64,000 nucleotides of DNA from Thioclava electrotropha (GCF_002085925.2 NZ_CP053562.1:3175501-3239500); one strand, 5' to 3'. Shown: positions 42,625 to 52,358, counted from the stretch's first letter. The notes: generated by a model not told the origin, from the sequence alone. A program made the numbers and translations.

Positions 42625-43782
42625 TTACTCCGTGATGGGGCGTGTGCCGACGATGCGCAGCCCATAAGCGTCGAGGCCCACATATTTCGTCTGCGGATTG
42701 TCGGTGAGAAGGATCATGTCATGTAACCCCATCGAGGACAGGATCTGCGAGCCCAGACCGATCTGCTTGATCGTGCGCGGCCCCTGATCCTCTTCGCGCA
42801 GAAGGCGGTTCGACGGGTCGCGGAACAGGCAGACGAGCCCGCGGCCTTCCTCGGCCACGATCTCCATCGCGCGGCGTACCTCGTCGGCGGGACCGGGGCC
42901 GATGCCCAACACGTCGTCGAGAATGTTGAGCGAGTGGGTGCGCACCAGAACCGGCTCGGGCGTTGAAATGTCGCCCTTCACCAGAACGATGTGATCGACG
43001 CCCTCGGCCATGTCCGTGAAGACACGCATCTCCCACTCGCCGCCATGGCTCGACGTGACCATCTGGCGCAGGCCCTCGCGCACGAGATTGTCGTGACGGC
43101 GGCGGTAGGCGATCAGATCCGAGATCGTGCCGATCTTCAGCCCGTGTTTCTTGCCGAACTCGATCAGCCCCGGCAGGCGCAGCATGTGACCGTCATCGCC
43201 CATGATCTCGCAGATCACGCCAGCGGGCTTGAGGCCCGCGAGACGCGCCACGTCCACGGCGGCTTCGGTATGGCCCGCGCGCACCAGAACGCCACCGTCG
43301 CGCGCACGCAGCGGGAAGATGTGGCCGGGCGACGCGATATCCTGCGGGCCCTTGCTCGGGTCGATTGCCACCTTGATCGTCTGCGCCCGGTCATGGGCGG
43401 AAATCCCGGTGGTGATGTTCTCGCGCGCCTCGATCGAGACGGTGAAGGCCGTCTCGTGGCGCATCGAATTGGCACGCACCATCGGCGCAAGGCCCAGCTG
43501 ATCGACGCGATCCGAGGTGAGCGGCAGGCAAATCAGCCCGCGCCCGTAGGTCGCCATGAAATTCACCGCTTCGGGGGTGCATTTCTCGGCCGGAATATAC
43601 AGATCGCCCTCGTTCTCGCGATCCTCGTGATCGACGAGGATCACCATGCGCCCGGCCTTCGCCTCGGCGATAATGTCCTCAGCGGGCGCGATCACGTGGC
43701 GCAGGCTTTCCTCGACCTCGCCGGGCACGTCATGGGTGCCGGATTTGTCGACCGGGGTCAGTGGTTTGCCGTCGGTGGTCAT
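42625..43782 (-). CDS. ribB: 3,4-dihydroxy-2-butanone 4-phosphate synthase with degenerate GTP cyclohydrolase II domain
   Basis: 385 residues. The N-terminal half is an intact RibB: VILVDHEDRENEGDLYIPAE, YGRGLICLPLTSDR, MRHETAFTVSIEAR, SPGHIFPLRARDGG, GHTEAAVDVARLAG. The C-terminal half has RibA ancestry (LVRTHSLNILDDVLGIG) but lacks the three zinc cysteines and the catalytic RRCDCG region, so GTP cyclohydrolase II activity is not expected; a true RibA must be elsewhere. The start at 43782 is chosen for the ATGA overlap with ribE and GGAG 8 bp upstream; an in-frame GTG at 43791 is less likely. Second gene of the ribE-ribB-ribH-nusB operon. Confidence 0.9.
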   Translation of the reverse strand: MTTDGKPLTPVDKSGTHDVPGEVEESLRHVIAPAEDIIAEAKAGRMVILVDHEDRENEGDLYIPAEKCTPEAVNFMATYGRGLICLPLTSDRVDQLGLAPMVRANSMRHETAFTVSIEARENITTGISAHDRAQTIKVAIDPSKGPQDIASPGHIFPLRARDGGVLVRAGHTEAAVDVARLAGLKPAGVICEIMGDDGHMLRLPGLIEFGKKHGLKIGTISDLIAYRRRHDNLVREGLRQMVTSSHGGEWEMRVFTDMAEGVDHIVLVKGDISTPEPVLVRTHSLNILDDVLGIGPGPADEVRRAMEIVAEEGRGLVCLFRDPSNRLLREEDQGPRTIKQIGLGSQILSSMGLHDMILLTDNPQTKYVGLDAYGLRIVGTRPITE

Positions 43783-44402
43783 GCGTTCCACTCCTGCAGC
43801 CGCGCGACATAGCGCGCGAGCGTGTCGATCTCGAGGTTTATCCGGTCGCCCGCCTTGGCATGGCCCCAGTTGGTGACTTGCTTGGTATGCGGGATGATGT
43901 TGACGCCGAACGTCGCGCCATCGACCTCGTTCACGGTCAGCGAGGTGCCGTTCAGCGCGACAGAGCCTTTCGGCGCGATGTATTTCGCGAGGCTCTCCGG
44001 TGCGCGGAAGGTGAAGCGCGTGCTGTCGCCCTCATCCACCATCGCGACGATCTCGGCCACGCCATCGACATGGCCCGACACGATGTGACCGCCCAGCTCG
44101 TCACCCACTTTCAGCGCGCGTTCGAGATTGATCTTCTGACCCACCTGCCAGCCGCCGCTCGCGTCATTGCCGCGGCCGCCGATATTGGTCTTGGTCTGGC
44201 TCTCGGCTGAGATCTCGACATCGAACCATTTTTTCGGCTCGGTGCCGGTTGCGATCACGGTCAGGCAGCAGCCGTCGCAAGCGATCGACGCGCCCAGCTC
44301 GATGCTGCCAACGTCATAGCTTGTGCCGATCCGCGCGCGTAGATCGCCGCGCTGCTCCAGCTCCAGAATTTCTCCGATATCGGTCACGATCCCGGTGAAC
44401 AT
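43779..44402 (-). CDS. ribE: Riboflavin synthase, alpha subunit
   Basis: 207 residues with two lumazine-binding barrels, starting with the diagnostic MFTGIVTDIGEI. Barrel 1 (1-~95) has SIELGASIACDGCCLTVIATG; barrel 2 (~96-195) has HIVSGHVDGVAEIV and GSVALNGTSLTVNEVDGATF. It dismutates two lumazine molecules to riboflavin. First gene of the operon ribE-ribB-ribH-nusB, overlapping ribB by 4 bp. In relatives ribD usually lies close upstream; here a capsule cassette on the other strand separates them. Confidence 0.95.
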   Translation of the reverse strand: MFTGIVTDIGEILELEQRGDLRARIGTSYDVGSIELGASIACDGCCLTVIATGTEPKKWFDVEISAESQTKTNIGGRGNDASGGWQVGQKINLERALKVGDELGGHIVSGHVDGVAEIVAMVDEGDSTRFTFRAPESLAKYIAPKGSVALNGTSLTVNEVDGATFGVNIIPHTKQVTNWGHAKAGDRINLEIDTLARYVARLQEWNA

Positions 44403-44610
44403 GGCATATCCCCTCAGATTTCGGACCCTAGCTAGCCCGCAGGGCGCGCCTTCGCAAGAGATGAGCGCCCCGCCGTCCCGTCACACTCTGCGCAGCCCCG
44501 CACAGCGCCTGCCCTAAAATTGTCCAATATTTAAGGGATTACCCCACAAACTCCGTGACTTCGCGCGCATCCTGCGCAATCACGGAGGCAGGCCAAGGAC
44601 CCACGACTGG

Positions 44611-45897
44611 ATGAACCGTTTCGAAAATCGCCACTTCCTGATGCTGCAGGGCCCCCACGGCCCCTTCTTTCATCAGCTTGGCGCGATGCTCCGGCAGGCA
44701 GGCGCGACGGTCTGGCGCGTGGGCTTCAACCGCGGGGATGAGGTGTTCTGGTTCGACCGCGCCTCCTACCTGCGCTTCGACGCCCCGCCAGAGGCTTGGG
44801 CCGATCACCTGCGCGACCTGATCGCCGAGAAAGGCATCACCGATCTCGTGCTCTATGGCGACACCCGCCCAATCCATGCGCAGGCTGTCGAGATCGCGAA
44901 AGCGATGGGCCTGTGCGTGCATGTCTTCGAAGAGGGGTACGTCCGCCCCTACTGGGTCACTTACGAGCGCGGCGGCTCGAACGGGCATTCCCGGTTGATG
45001 GAGATGTCGGTGGCGCAGATGCGCACGGCGCTTGCCCAGTCCGAGATCGAGTTTCCCGACGCCCCGCCCCGCTGGGGCGATATGCGCCACCACGTTTTCT
45101 ACGGCGCGCTCTACCATTTCTTCGTGATGCTCCGCCCCGGCCCCTATCGCCGCTTCCGCCCGCATCGCGACATCACCGTGTTTCAGGAATTCCGCCTCTG
45201 GCTGCGCCGCCTGCTGCTGATGCCGCTGCATATGCTGGAGCGTAAACGCGCGACGCGGCGCATCCGGCATGGCGGCTTTCCATATCACCTCGTGCTGCTG
45301 CAGCTGGAACACGATTCCAGCTTCCGGATGCATTCACCTTTCACCAGCCAGACCGAGTTCATTGATCTGGTGATGGAGAATTTCGCGAAAGGCGCGCCGC
45401 CCCATCATCACCTCGTCTTCAAGGCCCATCCGCTCGAAGACGGGCGCGCCCCGATACGCGAAACGATCCGCAAGGCCGCCCGCGCGCATGGCCTGGCGTC
45501 GCGCGTGCATTTCGTGCGCGGCGGCAAGCTGGCCGGGCTTCTGGCGCAGGCGCGCTCCGCCGTCACGGTCAATTCGACCGCCGCGCAGCAGGCGCTGTGG
45601 CGCGGGCTGCCGCTGAAATCGCTGGGTCGTGCGATCTTCGACAAGCCGGAATTCACCTCCGCGCAACCGCTCGAGGCTTTCTTCGCAAGCCCGGCCCGCC
45701 CCGACAGCCGCGCCTATCGCGACTACCGTCACTACCTTCTGGAAACGAGCCAGGTGCCGGGCGGCTTCTACTCCGCGCGCGGACGCCGCGCCCTGCTGCG
45801 ACAGGTGGTCGACATGATGCTGGCCGCCGAAGATCCCTATGATGCGCTGGTCGCAGGCAACGCGGCCCCACGGCAACAGTTGCAGGTGGTACGATAA
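44611..45897 (+). CDS. kpsS: KpsS-like capsule Kdo-transferase
   Basis: A 428-residue cytoplasmic protein of the capsule export/biosynthesis (Capsule_synth) family. Features: FLMLQGPHGPFFHQLGAML at the start, DLVLYGDTRPIHAQAVEIA, the motif HVFEEGYVRPYWVTYERGG, HHHLVFKAHPLEDGR and VNSTAAQQALWRGLPLKSLG. KpsS adds the first beta-Kdo to lysophosphatidylglycerol, starting the lipid linker that anchors group 2-type capsules. It is the first of three plus-strand genes (kpsS, Wza/KpsD-like, kpsC). A weak AAGGA lies ~12 bp before the start, so a nearby alternative start is possible. Confidence 0.85.
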   Translation: MNRFENRHFLMLQGPHGPFFHQLGAMLRQAGATVWRVGFNRGDEVFWFDRASYLRFDAPPEAWADHLRDLIAEKGITDLVLYGDTRPIHAQAVEIAKAMGLCVHVFEEGYVRPYWVTYERGGSNGHSRLMEMSVAQMRTALAQSEIEFPDAPPRWGDMRHHVFYGALYHFFVMLRPGPYRRFRPHRDITVFQEFRLWLRRLLLMPLHMLERKRATRRIRHGGFPYHLVLLQLEHDSSFRMHSPFTSQTEFIDLVMENFAKGAPPHHHLVFKAHPLEDGRAPIRETIRKAARAHGLASRVHFVRGGKLAGLLAQARSAVTVNSTAAQQALWRGLPLKSLGRAIFDKPEFTSAQPLEAFFASPARPDSRAYRDYRHYLLETSQVPGGFYSARGRRALLRQVVDMMLAAEDPYDALVAGNAAPRQQLQVVR

Positions 45898-45976
45898 TTT
45901 TTCTCGTTTTTTTCCCGAGGCTTCGGTAGCTTGGTCGCAAAACGATAAGCAGCATCCCGAACGAGGAGCTCGAGCA

Positions 45977-47107
45977 GTGACCATGACCCCTTCCCGTAGG
46001 GCCGTTTTGACGGGCCTTTCCGCCACGCTTTTGACCGCATCTTGTGGTCTTCCGCGCTCTGGCCCCAACAAGCGCGAACTCTTTGCAGGCTCCGTAATGC
46101 GCAAGGGCGATGCCTTCGTCGTCAAGGTGAACGACTTCGTCACCCGCGCAACCGCCGTGCAACCGGCGCTCGGCTTTACCTCCAGTTTCATCAATGCCGG
46201 TCAGATCGGCTCCGATACGATCCGCCCGGGCGACACGCTTTCGCTGACGATCTGGGAGAACGTCGATGATGGGCTGCTCGCCAGCAAGGGCGCCAACGCG
46301 ACCCAGCTGCAAGAGGTACAGGTCGATGGCGCGGGCTTCATCTTCGTCCCCTATGCGGGCCGCATCAAAGCCGCTGGCAACACGCCCGACGGGCTGCGCC
46401 GCATCATCACCACCAAGCTCGACGCGCAAACGCCGGACCCGCAGGTTCTCGTGACCCGCGTGGCAGGCGATGGCGCGACGGTGTCGGTCATGGGTGCGAT
46501 CAACGGTCAGGGCGTCTACCCGATCGAGCGGCCGACCCGGACGCTTTCGGCGATGATCGCCAAGGCGGGCGGCGTTTCGATCCCCCCCGAGGTCGCCAAG
46601 ATCACCGTGACGCGCGGCGGCATGTCGGGCTCGATCTGGCTCAAGGATCTCTACGAGAACCCCAAGATGGACATCGCGCTGCGCAATGGCGACGTGATCC
46701 TCGTCGAGAAGGACCAGCGCGCCTTCACCTCGCTCGGCGCAACCGGCAAGCAGGCCCGCGTGCCCTTCGAGACCCAGACGCTTTCGGCGCTGGAGGCCAT
46801 CGCAACGGTGGGCGGCTTGCAGTCGAACCTCGCCGATCCGACCGGCGTCTTCGTGCTGCGCAACGAGCCGGCCGATATCGCGATGAAGGTGCTTGGTCGC
46901 ACCGACCTCGTCGGCGATCAGCGCATGATCTACGTGCTCGACCTGACCCAGCCCAACGGCATGTTCATGGCGCGCGATTTCGCGATCCGCGACGGAGACA
47001 CGGTCTATGTCACCGAGGCGCCCTTCGTGCAGTGGCAGAAGACGCTCTCGGCTCTGACCCAGCCGCTGGGCACGGTCAACACGCTCAATACGCTCGCCGG
47101 GAACTGA
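45977..47107 (+). CDS. Polysaccharide export outer-membrane lipoprotein (Wza/KpsD-like)
   Basis: ~376 residues. It starts with GTG at 45977 (GAGGAG 9 bp upstream); the ATG two codons later is also possible. A signal peptide with a lipobox-like end (LTGLSATLLTASC|G) suggests a lipoprotein. A Poly_export (SLBB-type) domain follows (IRPGDTLSLTIWENVDDGLL, QEVQVDGAGFIFVPYAGRI), then further SLBB repeats (VSVMGAINGQGVYPI, LGATGKQARVPFETQTLSAL). Such proteins form the octameric periplasm-to-surface channel for capsule. The cassette has no KpsE/KpsMT inner-membrane exporter, so those must be elsewhere. It is followed by kpsC with a 1-bp overlap. Confidence 0.85.
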   Translation: MTMTPSRRAVLTGLSATLLTASCGLPRSGPNKRELFAGSVMRKGDAFVVKVNDFVTRATAVQPALGFTSSFINAGQIGSDTIRPGDTLSLTIWENVDDGLLASKGANATQLQEVQVDGAGFIFVPYAGRIKAAGNTPDGLRRIITTKLDAQTPDPQVLVTRVAGDGATVSVMGAINGQGVYPIERPTRTLSAMIAKAGGVSIPPEVAKITVTRGGMSGSIWLKDLYENPKMDIALRNGDVILVEKDQRAFTSLGATGKQARVPFETQTLSALEAIATVGGLQSNLADPTGVFVLRNEPADIAMKVLGRTDLVGDQRMIYVLDLTQPNGMFMARDFAIRDGDTVYVTEAPFVQWQKTLSALTQPLGTVNTLNTLAGN

Positions 47108-49122
47108 TGCCCCGCGACAGAGACCAGAAGGCCGCCGGGGCGATCCCCCGGCGGCTTTTTTTCTACAATGGCGGGGTGCTGCGCCAGACGCGCCTGCGCG
47201 AGATTTTGCGCGCCGCGGGCCATGCGCCGCGCCTCGGCCTGCCCGGCCCCGACGATGGCGTGATGGTCTGGGGCCGCTCGCCCTATGCGGCGCGCGGTGA
47301 GGCGGTGGCCGTCAAGCGCGACGTGCCGCTGATCCGGGTGGAGGATGCGTTTCTGCGCTCGATCCATCCGGGCCGAACCGGCGCGCCGCCCTTAGGCCTG
47401 ATCCTCGACCCGATGGGCGTGCATTTCGACAGCGCCCAGCCCTCGCGGCTCGAACATCTCCTTGCGACCGAGCCGCTCGACGATAGCGCCGTCTTGCAGC
47501 GGGCCCGCGACGGGATTGCCCGGCTGAAAACCTCGGAGCTCTCGAAATACAACGATTTCGACCCGGACCTGCCCGTCCCCGATCCGGGCTATGTTCTGGT
47601 GATCGACCAGACACGAGACGATGCCTCGATCACCCATGGCGGGGCGAGCGCCGCCACATTCCGCGAAATGCTGGCCTATGCGCGGATCGAGAACCCCGGC
47701 GCGCGCATCCTGATCAAGACCCATCCCGAAACCCGCGCCGGGCTGCGGGGCGGCCATTACGGTCCGGAAGACTGCGACTCGAATTCCGAGATTTACGACG
47801 CGCCGGTCTCGCCATGGAAACTGCTCGAAGGCGCGATCGCGGTCTATACGGTGTCGTCGCTCATGGGCTACGAAGCGATCCTCGCAGATCACAAGCCGCG
47901 TGTCTTCGGCCAACCGTTCTATGGGGGCTGGGGGCTCACGCAGGACGAAAACCCCGTACCCCGCAGATCGCGCAGCCTGACCCGCGCGCAGATTTTCGCG
48001 GTGTCGCATATCCTCGCGCCGATCTGGTTCGATCCCTGTCGCACGCGCCTGTGCAGCTTCGAGGAGGCGGTGGATCAGCTCGAGGCCGAAACCCGCGCCT
48101 ATCGCGAAGATCGGCAGGGCTATGTCGCGGGCGGCATGTCCCTGTGGAAACGCCCGCATCTGCGCAAGTTCTTCGGGCGTCACGGATCGCTGCGGTTCAG
48201 CGAGACACCCGACCCCACGCGGCCCTTTCTTTACTGGGCCACGCGCGCGGCCCCAGACGACGACCGCGCCCCTATCCGCGTCGAAGACGGGTTTCTGCGC
48301 TCACGCGGTCTCGGCGCCGAACTCGTCCCGCCGCTCTCGCTGATCGCGGATCGCACAGGCATCTTCTACGACCCGACCCGGCCCAGCGATCTGGAGGCAT
48401 TGATCGCGCGGCCCGTACCGCCGGGCGGCGAGGTGCGGGCGCGCAAGCTCATCCAACGGATCACGACTGAGGGCCTGACGAAATACAATCTGGGCGGCGC
48501 GCTTCCCGAACTGCCCCAGGGCCATAAGATCCTCGTGCCCGGTCAGGTCGAAGACGATGCCTCAATCCGGCTCGGCGCGGGAGAGACTTGCACAAATGCG
48601 ATGCTTTTGGAGAAGACCCGGGCCGAAAACCCCGATGCAGTTATCCTATTCAAACCTCACCCCGATGTCGTCGCGGGTCTGCGTCCCGGCGCGGTGCCCG
48701 CGGAGGTGGCGAAGAAATACGCCGATATGATCCTGCCCGAGACCAACACCGCTGCGCTGATCGACGCGGTGGACGAGGTCTGGACGATGACCTCCGGCCT
48801 CGGCTTCGAGGCGCTCTTGCGCGGCAAAGCCGTCACCACGCTCGGGGCGCCCTTCTATGCAGGCTGGGGGCTGACGCGCGATCTCGGGCCTGTTCCGGCG
48901 CGCAGGACGGCGCACCCCGATCTGCTGCAGCTCACCCATGCCGCGCTGATCGCCTATCCGCGCTATCTTGATCCGGTCAGCGGGTTGCCCTGCCCGGTCG
49001 AGGTCGCGCTGGATCGCCTGAGCGAAGGCCGCGCGCTGCCCCGTGGCCCGCTCAACCGGACCGGCGCAAAGCTGCAAGGCGTGTTCGCGTCCTACGCGTG
49101 GCTCTGGCGCCGCCAACGGTGA
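47107..49122 (+). CDS. kpsC: KpsC-like dual-domain capsule beta-Kdo transferase
   Basis: 671 residues in two related halves (~20-330 and ~345-660). The duplication is visible as matching motifs: IRVEDAFLRSIHPG / IRVEDGFLRSRGLG, LGLILDPMGVHFD / LSLIADRTGIFYD, ELSKYNDFD / GLTKYNLGG, VLVIDQTRDDASI / ILVPGQVEDDASI, and YGGWGLT / YAGWGLT. KpsC proteins carry two glycosyltransferases that extend the Kdo linker by alternating beta-2,4 and beta-2,7 additions; two modules fit. The start overlaps the previous stop (TGATG). The 3' end overlaps the convergent ribD gene by 31 bp. Confidence 0.9.
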   Translation: MPRDRDQKAAGAIPRRLFFYNGGVLRQTRLREILRAAGHAPRLGLPGPDDGVMVWGRSPYAARGEAVAVKRDVPLIRVEDAFLRSIHPGRTGAPPLGLILDPMGVHFDSAQPSRLEHLLATEPLDDSAVLQRARDGIARLKTSELSKYNDFDPDLPVPDPGYVLVIDQTRDDASITHGGASAATFREMLAYARIENPGARILIKTHPETRAGLRGGHYGPEDCDSNSEIYDAPVSPWKLLEGAIAVYTVSSLMGYEAILADHKPRVFGQPFYGGWGLTQDENPVPRRSRSLTRAQIFAVSHILAPIWFDPCRTRLCSFEEAVDQLEAETRAYREDRQGYVAGGMSLWKRPHLRKFFGRHGSLRFSETPDPTRPFLYWATRAAPDDDRAPIRVEDGFLRSRGLGAELVPPLSLIADRTGIFYDPTRPSDLEALIARPVPPGGEVRARKLIQRITTEGLTKYNLGGALPELPQGHKILVPGQVEDDASIRLGAGETCTNAMLLEKTRAENPDAVILFKPHPDVVAGLRPGAVPAEVAKKYADMILPETNTAALIDAVDEVWTMTSGLGFEALLRGKAVTTLGAPFYAGWGLTRDLGPVPARRTAHPDLLQLTHAALIAYPRYLDPVSGLPCPVEVALDRLSEGRALPRGPLNRTGAKLQGVFASYAWLWRRQR

Positions 49123-50195
49123 AGCAGGTCGTCGCCGATGGGACGGCTTTCGACCAGCTTGTAGCGCGGCGCAGAGGCGAGCGCACTCAGCCCCATATCG
49201 CCGACCCCGGCGCGACTATCCGCGCCCAGCATCATGCCCGCCGTGAAGCCGATCAGCTCGTCCACCAGCCCCGCATTGATCAGAGAGGCCGCGAACTTGC
49301 CGCCGCCTTCACAGAACACGCGGGTCAGGCCGAACCCGGCCAGAGCCTCCATCAGCGCCAGCGGATCGAGACCGCCGCCGCTCGTCTCGGCCACCTCGAT
49401 CAGCTCCGCGCCCGCTTCGCGCCAGTAGTCTTTCGCCTCATCGGGAGCCTCGGCCCCATGGATCAGCCAGAGCGGCGCGACGTCCAGCGACCCGGCAAGC
49501 CGCTTTCGCGGCAAATCCAGCCCCGCCGAGGCCACGATCCGCAGCGGCTGGCGCAAGGGCGTGAAGCTACGCACGGTCAGCAGCGGATCGTCGGCCCGTG
49601 CGGTACCGCCGCCCACCATGACCGCATCGAACTCTGCGCGCATCGCATGGACCAGCGCGCGCGACTGCGGCCCGGTGATCCATTGGCTCTCGCCAGTCGA
49701 GGTCGCGATGCGCCCGTCGAAACTGCTCGCAAGCTTCAGCGCGAGCCACGGACGCGCGCGGGTCACGCGGCTCAGGAACCCGGCCTGCAGATCGCGCGCC
49801 TCCGCCTCCATGAGCCCGGTCTCCACGTCGATCCCCGCGTCGCGCAGCATCGCATGACCGCCGCCTGAGACCCGCGGATCGGGGTCTTCCATCGCCGAGA
49901 CGACACGCGACACCCCGGCCTCGCGCAGTGCCATCGCGCAGGGCGGCGTCTTGCCGTAATGGGCGCAAGGCTCCAGCGTGACATAGGCCGTGGCGCCACG
50001 CGCCGCCTCCCCCGCCTGCGCGAGCGCACGCACCTCGGCATGGGGCCGCCCGCCCGGCTGGGTCCAGCCGCGCCCGACGACCCGGCCCTTATTCACGATC
50101 ACGCAGCCGACGGCCGGGTTCGGCCAGACATTGCCAAGGCCCCGGCGCGCAAGCGTCAGGGCCATCGACATGAACCGCCGGTCGTTCTGGGTCAC
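49092..50195 (-). CDS. ribD: Bifunctional riboflavin deaminase/reductase RibD
   Basis: 367 residues. N-terminal deaminase (~1-145) with the zinc site HAE in [11 protein letters not shown] and Cys pair in [17 protein letters not shown]-terminal reductase (~150-365) with [45 protein letters not shown] and [15 protein letters not shown]. It converts the first pyrimidine intermediate of riboflavin synthesis by deamination and NADPH reduction. It starts with a GTG overlapping the nrdR stop by 4 bp (GTGA), so it is translationally coupled. Its 3' end overlaps convergent kpsC by 31 bp. Confidence 0.95.
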   Translation of the reverse strand: MTQNDRRFMSMALTLARRGLGNVWPNPAVGCVIVNKGRVVGRGWTQPGGRPHAEVRALAQAGEAARGATAYVTLEPCAHYGKTPPCAMALREAGVSRVVSAMEDPDPRVSGGGHAMLRDAGIDVETGLMEAEARDLQAGFLSRVTRARPWLALKLASSFDGRIATSTGESQWITGPQSRALVHAMRAEFDAVMVGGGTARADDPLLTVRSFTPLRQPLRIVASAGLDLPRKRLAGSLDVAPLWLIHGAEAPDEAKDYWREAGAELIEVAETSGGGLDPLALMEALAGFGLTRVFCEGGGKFAASLINAGLVDELIGFTAGMMLGADSRAGVGDMGLSALASAPRYKLVESRPIGDDLLHRWRRQSHA

Positions 50196-50662
50196 TCGGG
50201 ATCGCCCGCCCCCGGCGGACGCAATTCGGAGACGAACTTGTCGAAGTCGTCCGCTTCCTGGAAGTTCTTGTAAACGCTGGCGAACCGGACGTAGCCGACC
50301 GTGTCGATCCGCGCGAGCGTCTCCATCACGATCTCGCCGATCACCTTCGAGGAGATGTCGGTCTCGCCCATGCTTTCCAGACGCCGCACGATGCCAGAGA
50401 TCATCTGGTCGATCCGCTCCGGTTCGACCGGGCGTTTCTGCATCGCGATCCGGATCGAGCGTTCAAGCTTGTCGCGATCGAAATCCTCACGCTTGCCGGA
50501 GGTCTTGATCACCACGAGGTCGCGCAGCTGGACGCGCTCGTAAGTGGTGAAACGACCGCCGCAGGCCGGGCAGAACCGACGTCGCCGGATCGCGACGTGA
50601 TCTTCCGCCGGACGGCTATCTTTCACCTGAGTATCGACATTTCCGCAAAATGGGCAGCGCAT
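50192..50662 (-). CDS. nrdR: Transcriptional repressor NrdR
   Basis: 156 residues: zinc ribbon with two CxxC pairs ([33 protein letters not shown]) and an ATP-cone (~50-140) beginning [20 protein letters not shown]. NrdR senses ATP/dATP and represses ribonucleotide reductase genes. Downstream and overlapping is ribD, a conserved pairing in this order. I see no clear NrdR box in its own upstream region. Confidence 0.95.
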   Translation of the reverse strand: MRCPFCGNVDTQVKDSRPAEDHVAIRRRRFCPACGGRFTTYERVQLRDLVVIKTSGKREDFDRDKLERSIRIAMQKRPVEPERIDQMISGIVRRLESMGETDISSKVIGEIVMETLARIDTVGYVRFASVYKNFQEADDFDKFVSELRPPGAGDPE

Positions 50663-50804
50663 TCGCTTTCCCCCGTTCGTTGTCCCGCCTCACGATAGGG
50701 TCTGCATGCCCCTCTTATCCACAAGACCTTAGCCTAGCGTCGATGGTTTGGGTAGGAAAAATCTTTCGACCCCAGATGTGGCGGTTGCCTGTGGCGAATG
50801 AGAC

Positions 50805-51221
50805 TCAGCGCAGGAGCGCCATGACCTCGCGACGGTGCGCGCGACTGCGATGTTCGAAAAGGTAAATTCCTTGCCACGTTCCGAGCGCCATACGCCCCGA
50901 AATGACAGGAATCTGCAAGCTGACGGGTAAAAGCGCCGATTTGATATGGGCCGGCATATCGTCCGGCCCCTCATAGGTATGGGTCAGGTAAGACATGCTG
51001 GGATCGGTCGTGGGCGGCACAAGCCGATGGAAGAATTCAGTCAAATCGCTGCGCACTTCCGGGTCGGCATTTTCCTGGATCGCGAGACTTGCCGAGGTGT
51101 GGCGGATGAACAGCGTGAGCAACGCCTCCTCCGCATCGGCGCCCGCGACCCAAGCCGCCACGTCACCGGTGAATTCGTAAAGACCCGGGCCCGATGTCGC
51201 GATCTCGAACCGGCGATGCAT
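50805..51221 (-). CDS. YjbQ/UPF0047-family protein
   Basis: 138 residues of the YjbQ family, a trimeric beta-barrel protein reported to have weak thiamine-phosphate synthase activity. Diagnostic motifs: GLLTLFIRHTSASLAIQENA-like (LTLFIRHTSASL), DPEVRSDLTEFFHRLVP, HTYEGPDDMPAHIKSALL and the end LGTWQGIYLFEHRSRAHRREV. The start at 51221 (MHRRFEI) is chosen because it overlaps the stop of the upstream lipoprotein gene as TGATG; the longer frame would run into that gene. Physiological role uncertain. Confidence 0.88.
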   Translation of the reverse strand: MHRRFEIATSGPGLYEFTGDVAAWVAGADAEEALLTLFIRHTSASLAIQENADPEVRSDLTEFFHRLVPPTTDPSMSYLTHTYEGPDDMPAHIKSALLPVSLQIPVISGRMALGTWQGIYLFEHRSRAHRREVMALLR

Positions 51222-51544
51222 CAGCTTTTCGGCGCGGGACGCGCCTCGGACCGATCCGTCGCGACGATCGCGAGGCATTCGGGGTTGATGTCCATGATCT
51301 TGCGCTCTTTCGCCCAAGCCGCGTCAGCCTGCACGCCGCTCAGCCCGCGCTTGACCATGGCCTTGGGTTGCGGCGTGCCGTCGCCGACGCCCGAGACAAC
51401 CGAATAGGTGCCGCCCGCCTCTTCTTGCACATAGAGGAAACAGGTGCCCGCCTGATCCATGCGCGGCGCGCCCGATTGCATCGTGCCGACCTGACAGGCA
51501 GCGAGAACGAGAGGGGCGAGCAAGACAGGCGCAAACTTGAACAT
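51221..51544 (-). CDS. Small predicted lipoprotein, function unknown
   Basis: 107 residues: a signal peptide with a good lipobox (LLAPLVLAAC|Q) and an ~90-residue periplasmic part with a conserved-looking centre (YVQEEAGGTYSVVSGVGDGT) and two further cysteines. No known domain. It overlaps the YjbQ-family gene by one base and is probably co-transcribed with it; the link between functions is not evident. Confidence 0.65.
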   Translation of the reverse strand: MFKFAPVLLAPLVLAACQVGTMQSGAPRMDQAGTCFLYVQEEAGGTYSVVSGVGDGTPQPKAMVKRGLSGVQADAAWAKERKIMDINPECLAIVATDRSEARPAPKS

Positions 51545-51638
51545 GGTATCTCCAGTTATTGGGTCGCTTCAATTTGGACCGCCGCAAGACGACAGGCAAC
51601 GCCTTTTGCCCACGCGCGCCACACGAATTAGGCCGCCA

Positions 51639-52358
51639 CTACGCGTGGGAAACCTCCGCACTCTGGAACTGCGCGAGCAGGTAACTGAAACCGTAGCCGC
51701 AGGCGATGGAGGCGAAGATGATCTCACCGCCATCTTCGATCAAGCCGAGAAGCCATGAGAGCGGAGCGCCCTCGAACACGCTATGGATTGCGTCGAACCC
51801 CACTCCACAGATGATGAGACCGGAGATCGAAGCGGAAAAGCGAAGCACATAGAGGCGCTGCTCCGGCGACCCGAAGCGATAAGCGAGCCACAGAAGCGCG
51901 ACAACAACGACGCCCTGTCCCGCGAAATACACAAGCTCTCCGATCGTCTGCGCGGCATGCGGATCGGCAATGACTTGCCCGAACACCCCTTCCCTCAGAA
52001 ACCGGCCTGCGTGTTCGTGCAACTGCTTGCTGTCATCGGCAAGCAGAATGGCGAAGACGGCAAATATGAACACGCTCATGGCGTTCGGCTTTTTCAGGAA
52101 CGACGCGAGCATGAACACCATGATCGCGGTCCATTTGAAGAACCCGAAATTCTCGGAAAAACTGAGGTCGAGACCGATATCGAACCGCCAGAACTGTTCG
52201 GCGATCGGCCCGTCGCCATGATTGAGCCCCAAGACGTTGTAAGTGATGAAAATAGCCAGCAGCACTGCATCCACGAAAAGCAAAGCGAACAGAAACTTTC
52301 GCGTTAACTCGTCATTGAACGGTTTCAGCAGGGCTGGCGCGTAATTGCGCAGCCGCAT
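51639..52358 (-). CDS. Multi-pass membrane protein of unknown function
   Basis: 239 residues with about six hydrophobic helices, starting FLFALLFVDAVLLAIFITYN. Charged residues repeat near membrane faces: ADDSKQLHEH, CGVGFDAIHSVFEG and LIEDGGEIIF. The paired Asp/His/Glu could bind metal or cofactor, but I cannot assign a family. The flanks (95 bp and 189 bp) hold no obvious gene, so it is probably a single-gene unit. Confidence 0.6.
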   Translation of the reverse strand: MRLRNYAPALLKPFNDELTRKFLFALLFVDAVLLAIFITYNVLGLNHGDGPIAEQFWRFDIGLDLSFSENFGFFKWTAIMVFMLASFLKKPNAMSVFIFAVFAILLADDSKQLHEHAGRFLREGVFGQVIADPHAAQTIGELVYFAGQGVVVVALLWLAYRFGSPEQRLYVLRFSASISGLIICGVGFDAIHSVFEGAPLSWLLGLIEDGGEIIFASIACGYGFSYLLAQFQSAEVSHA

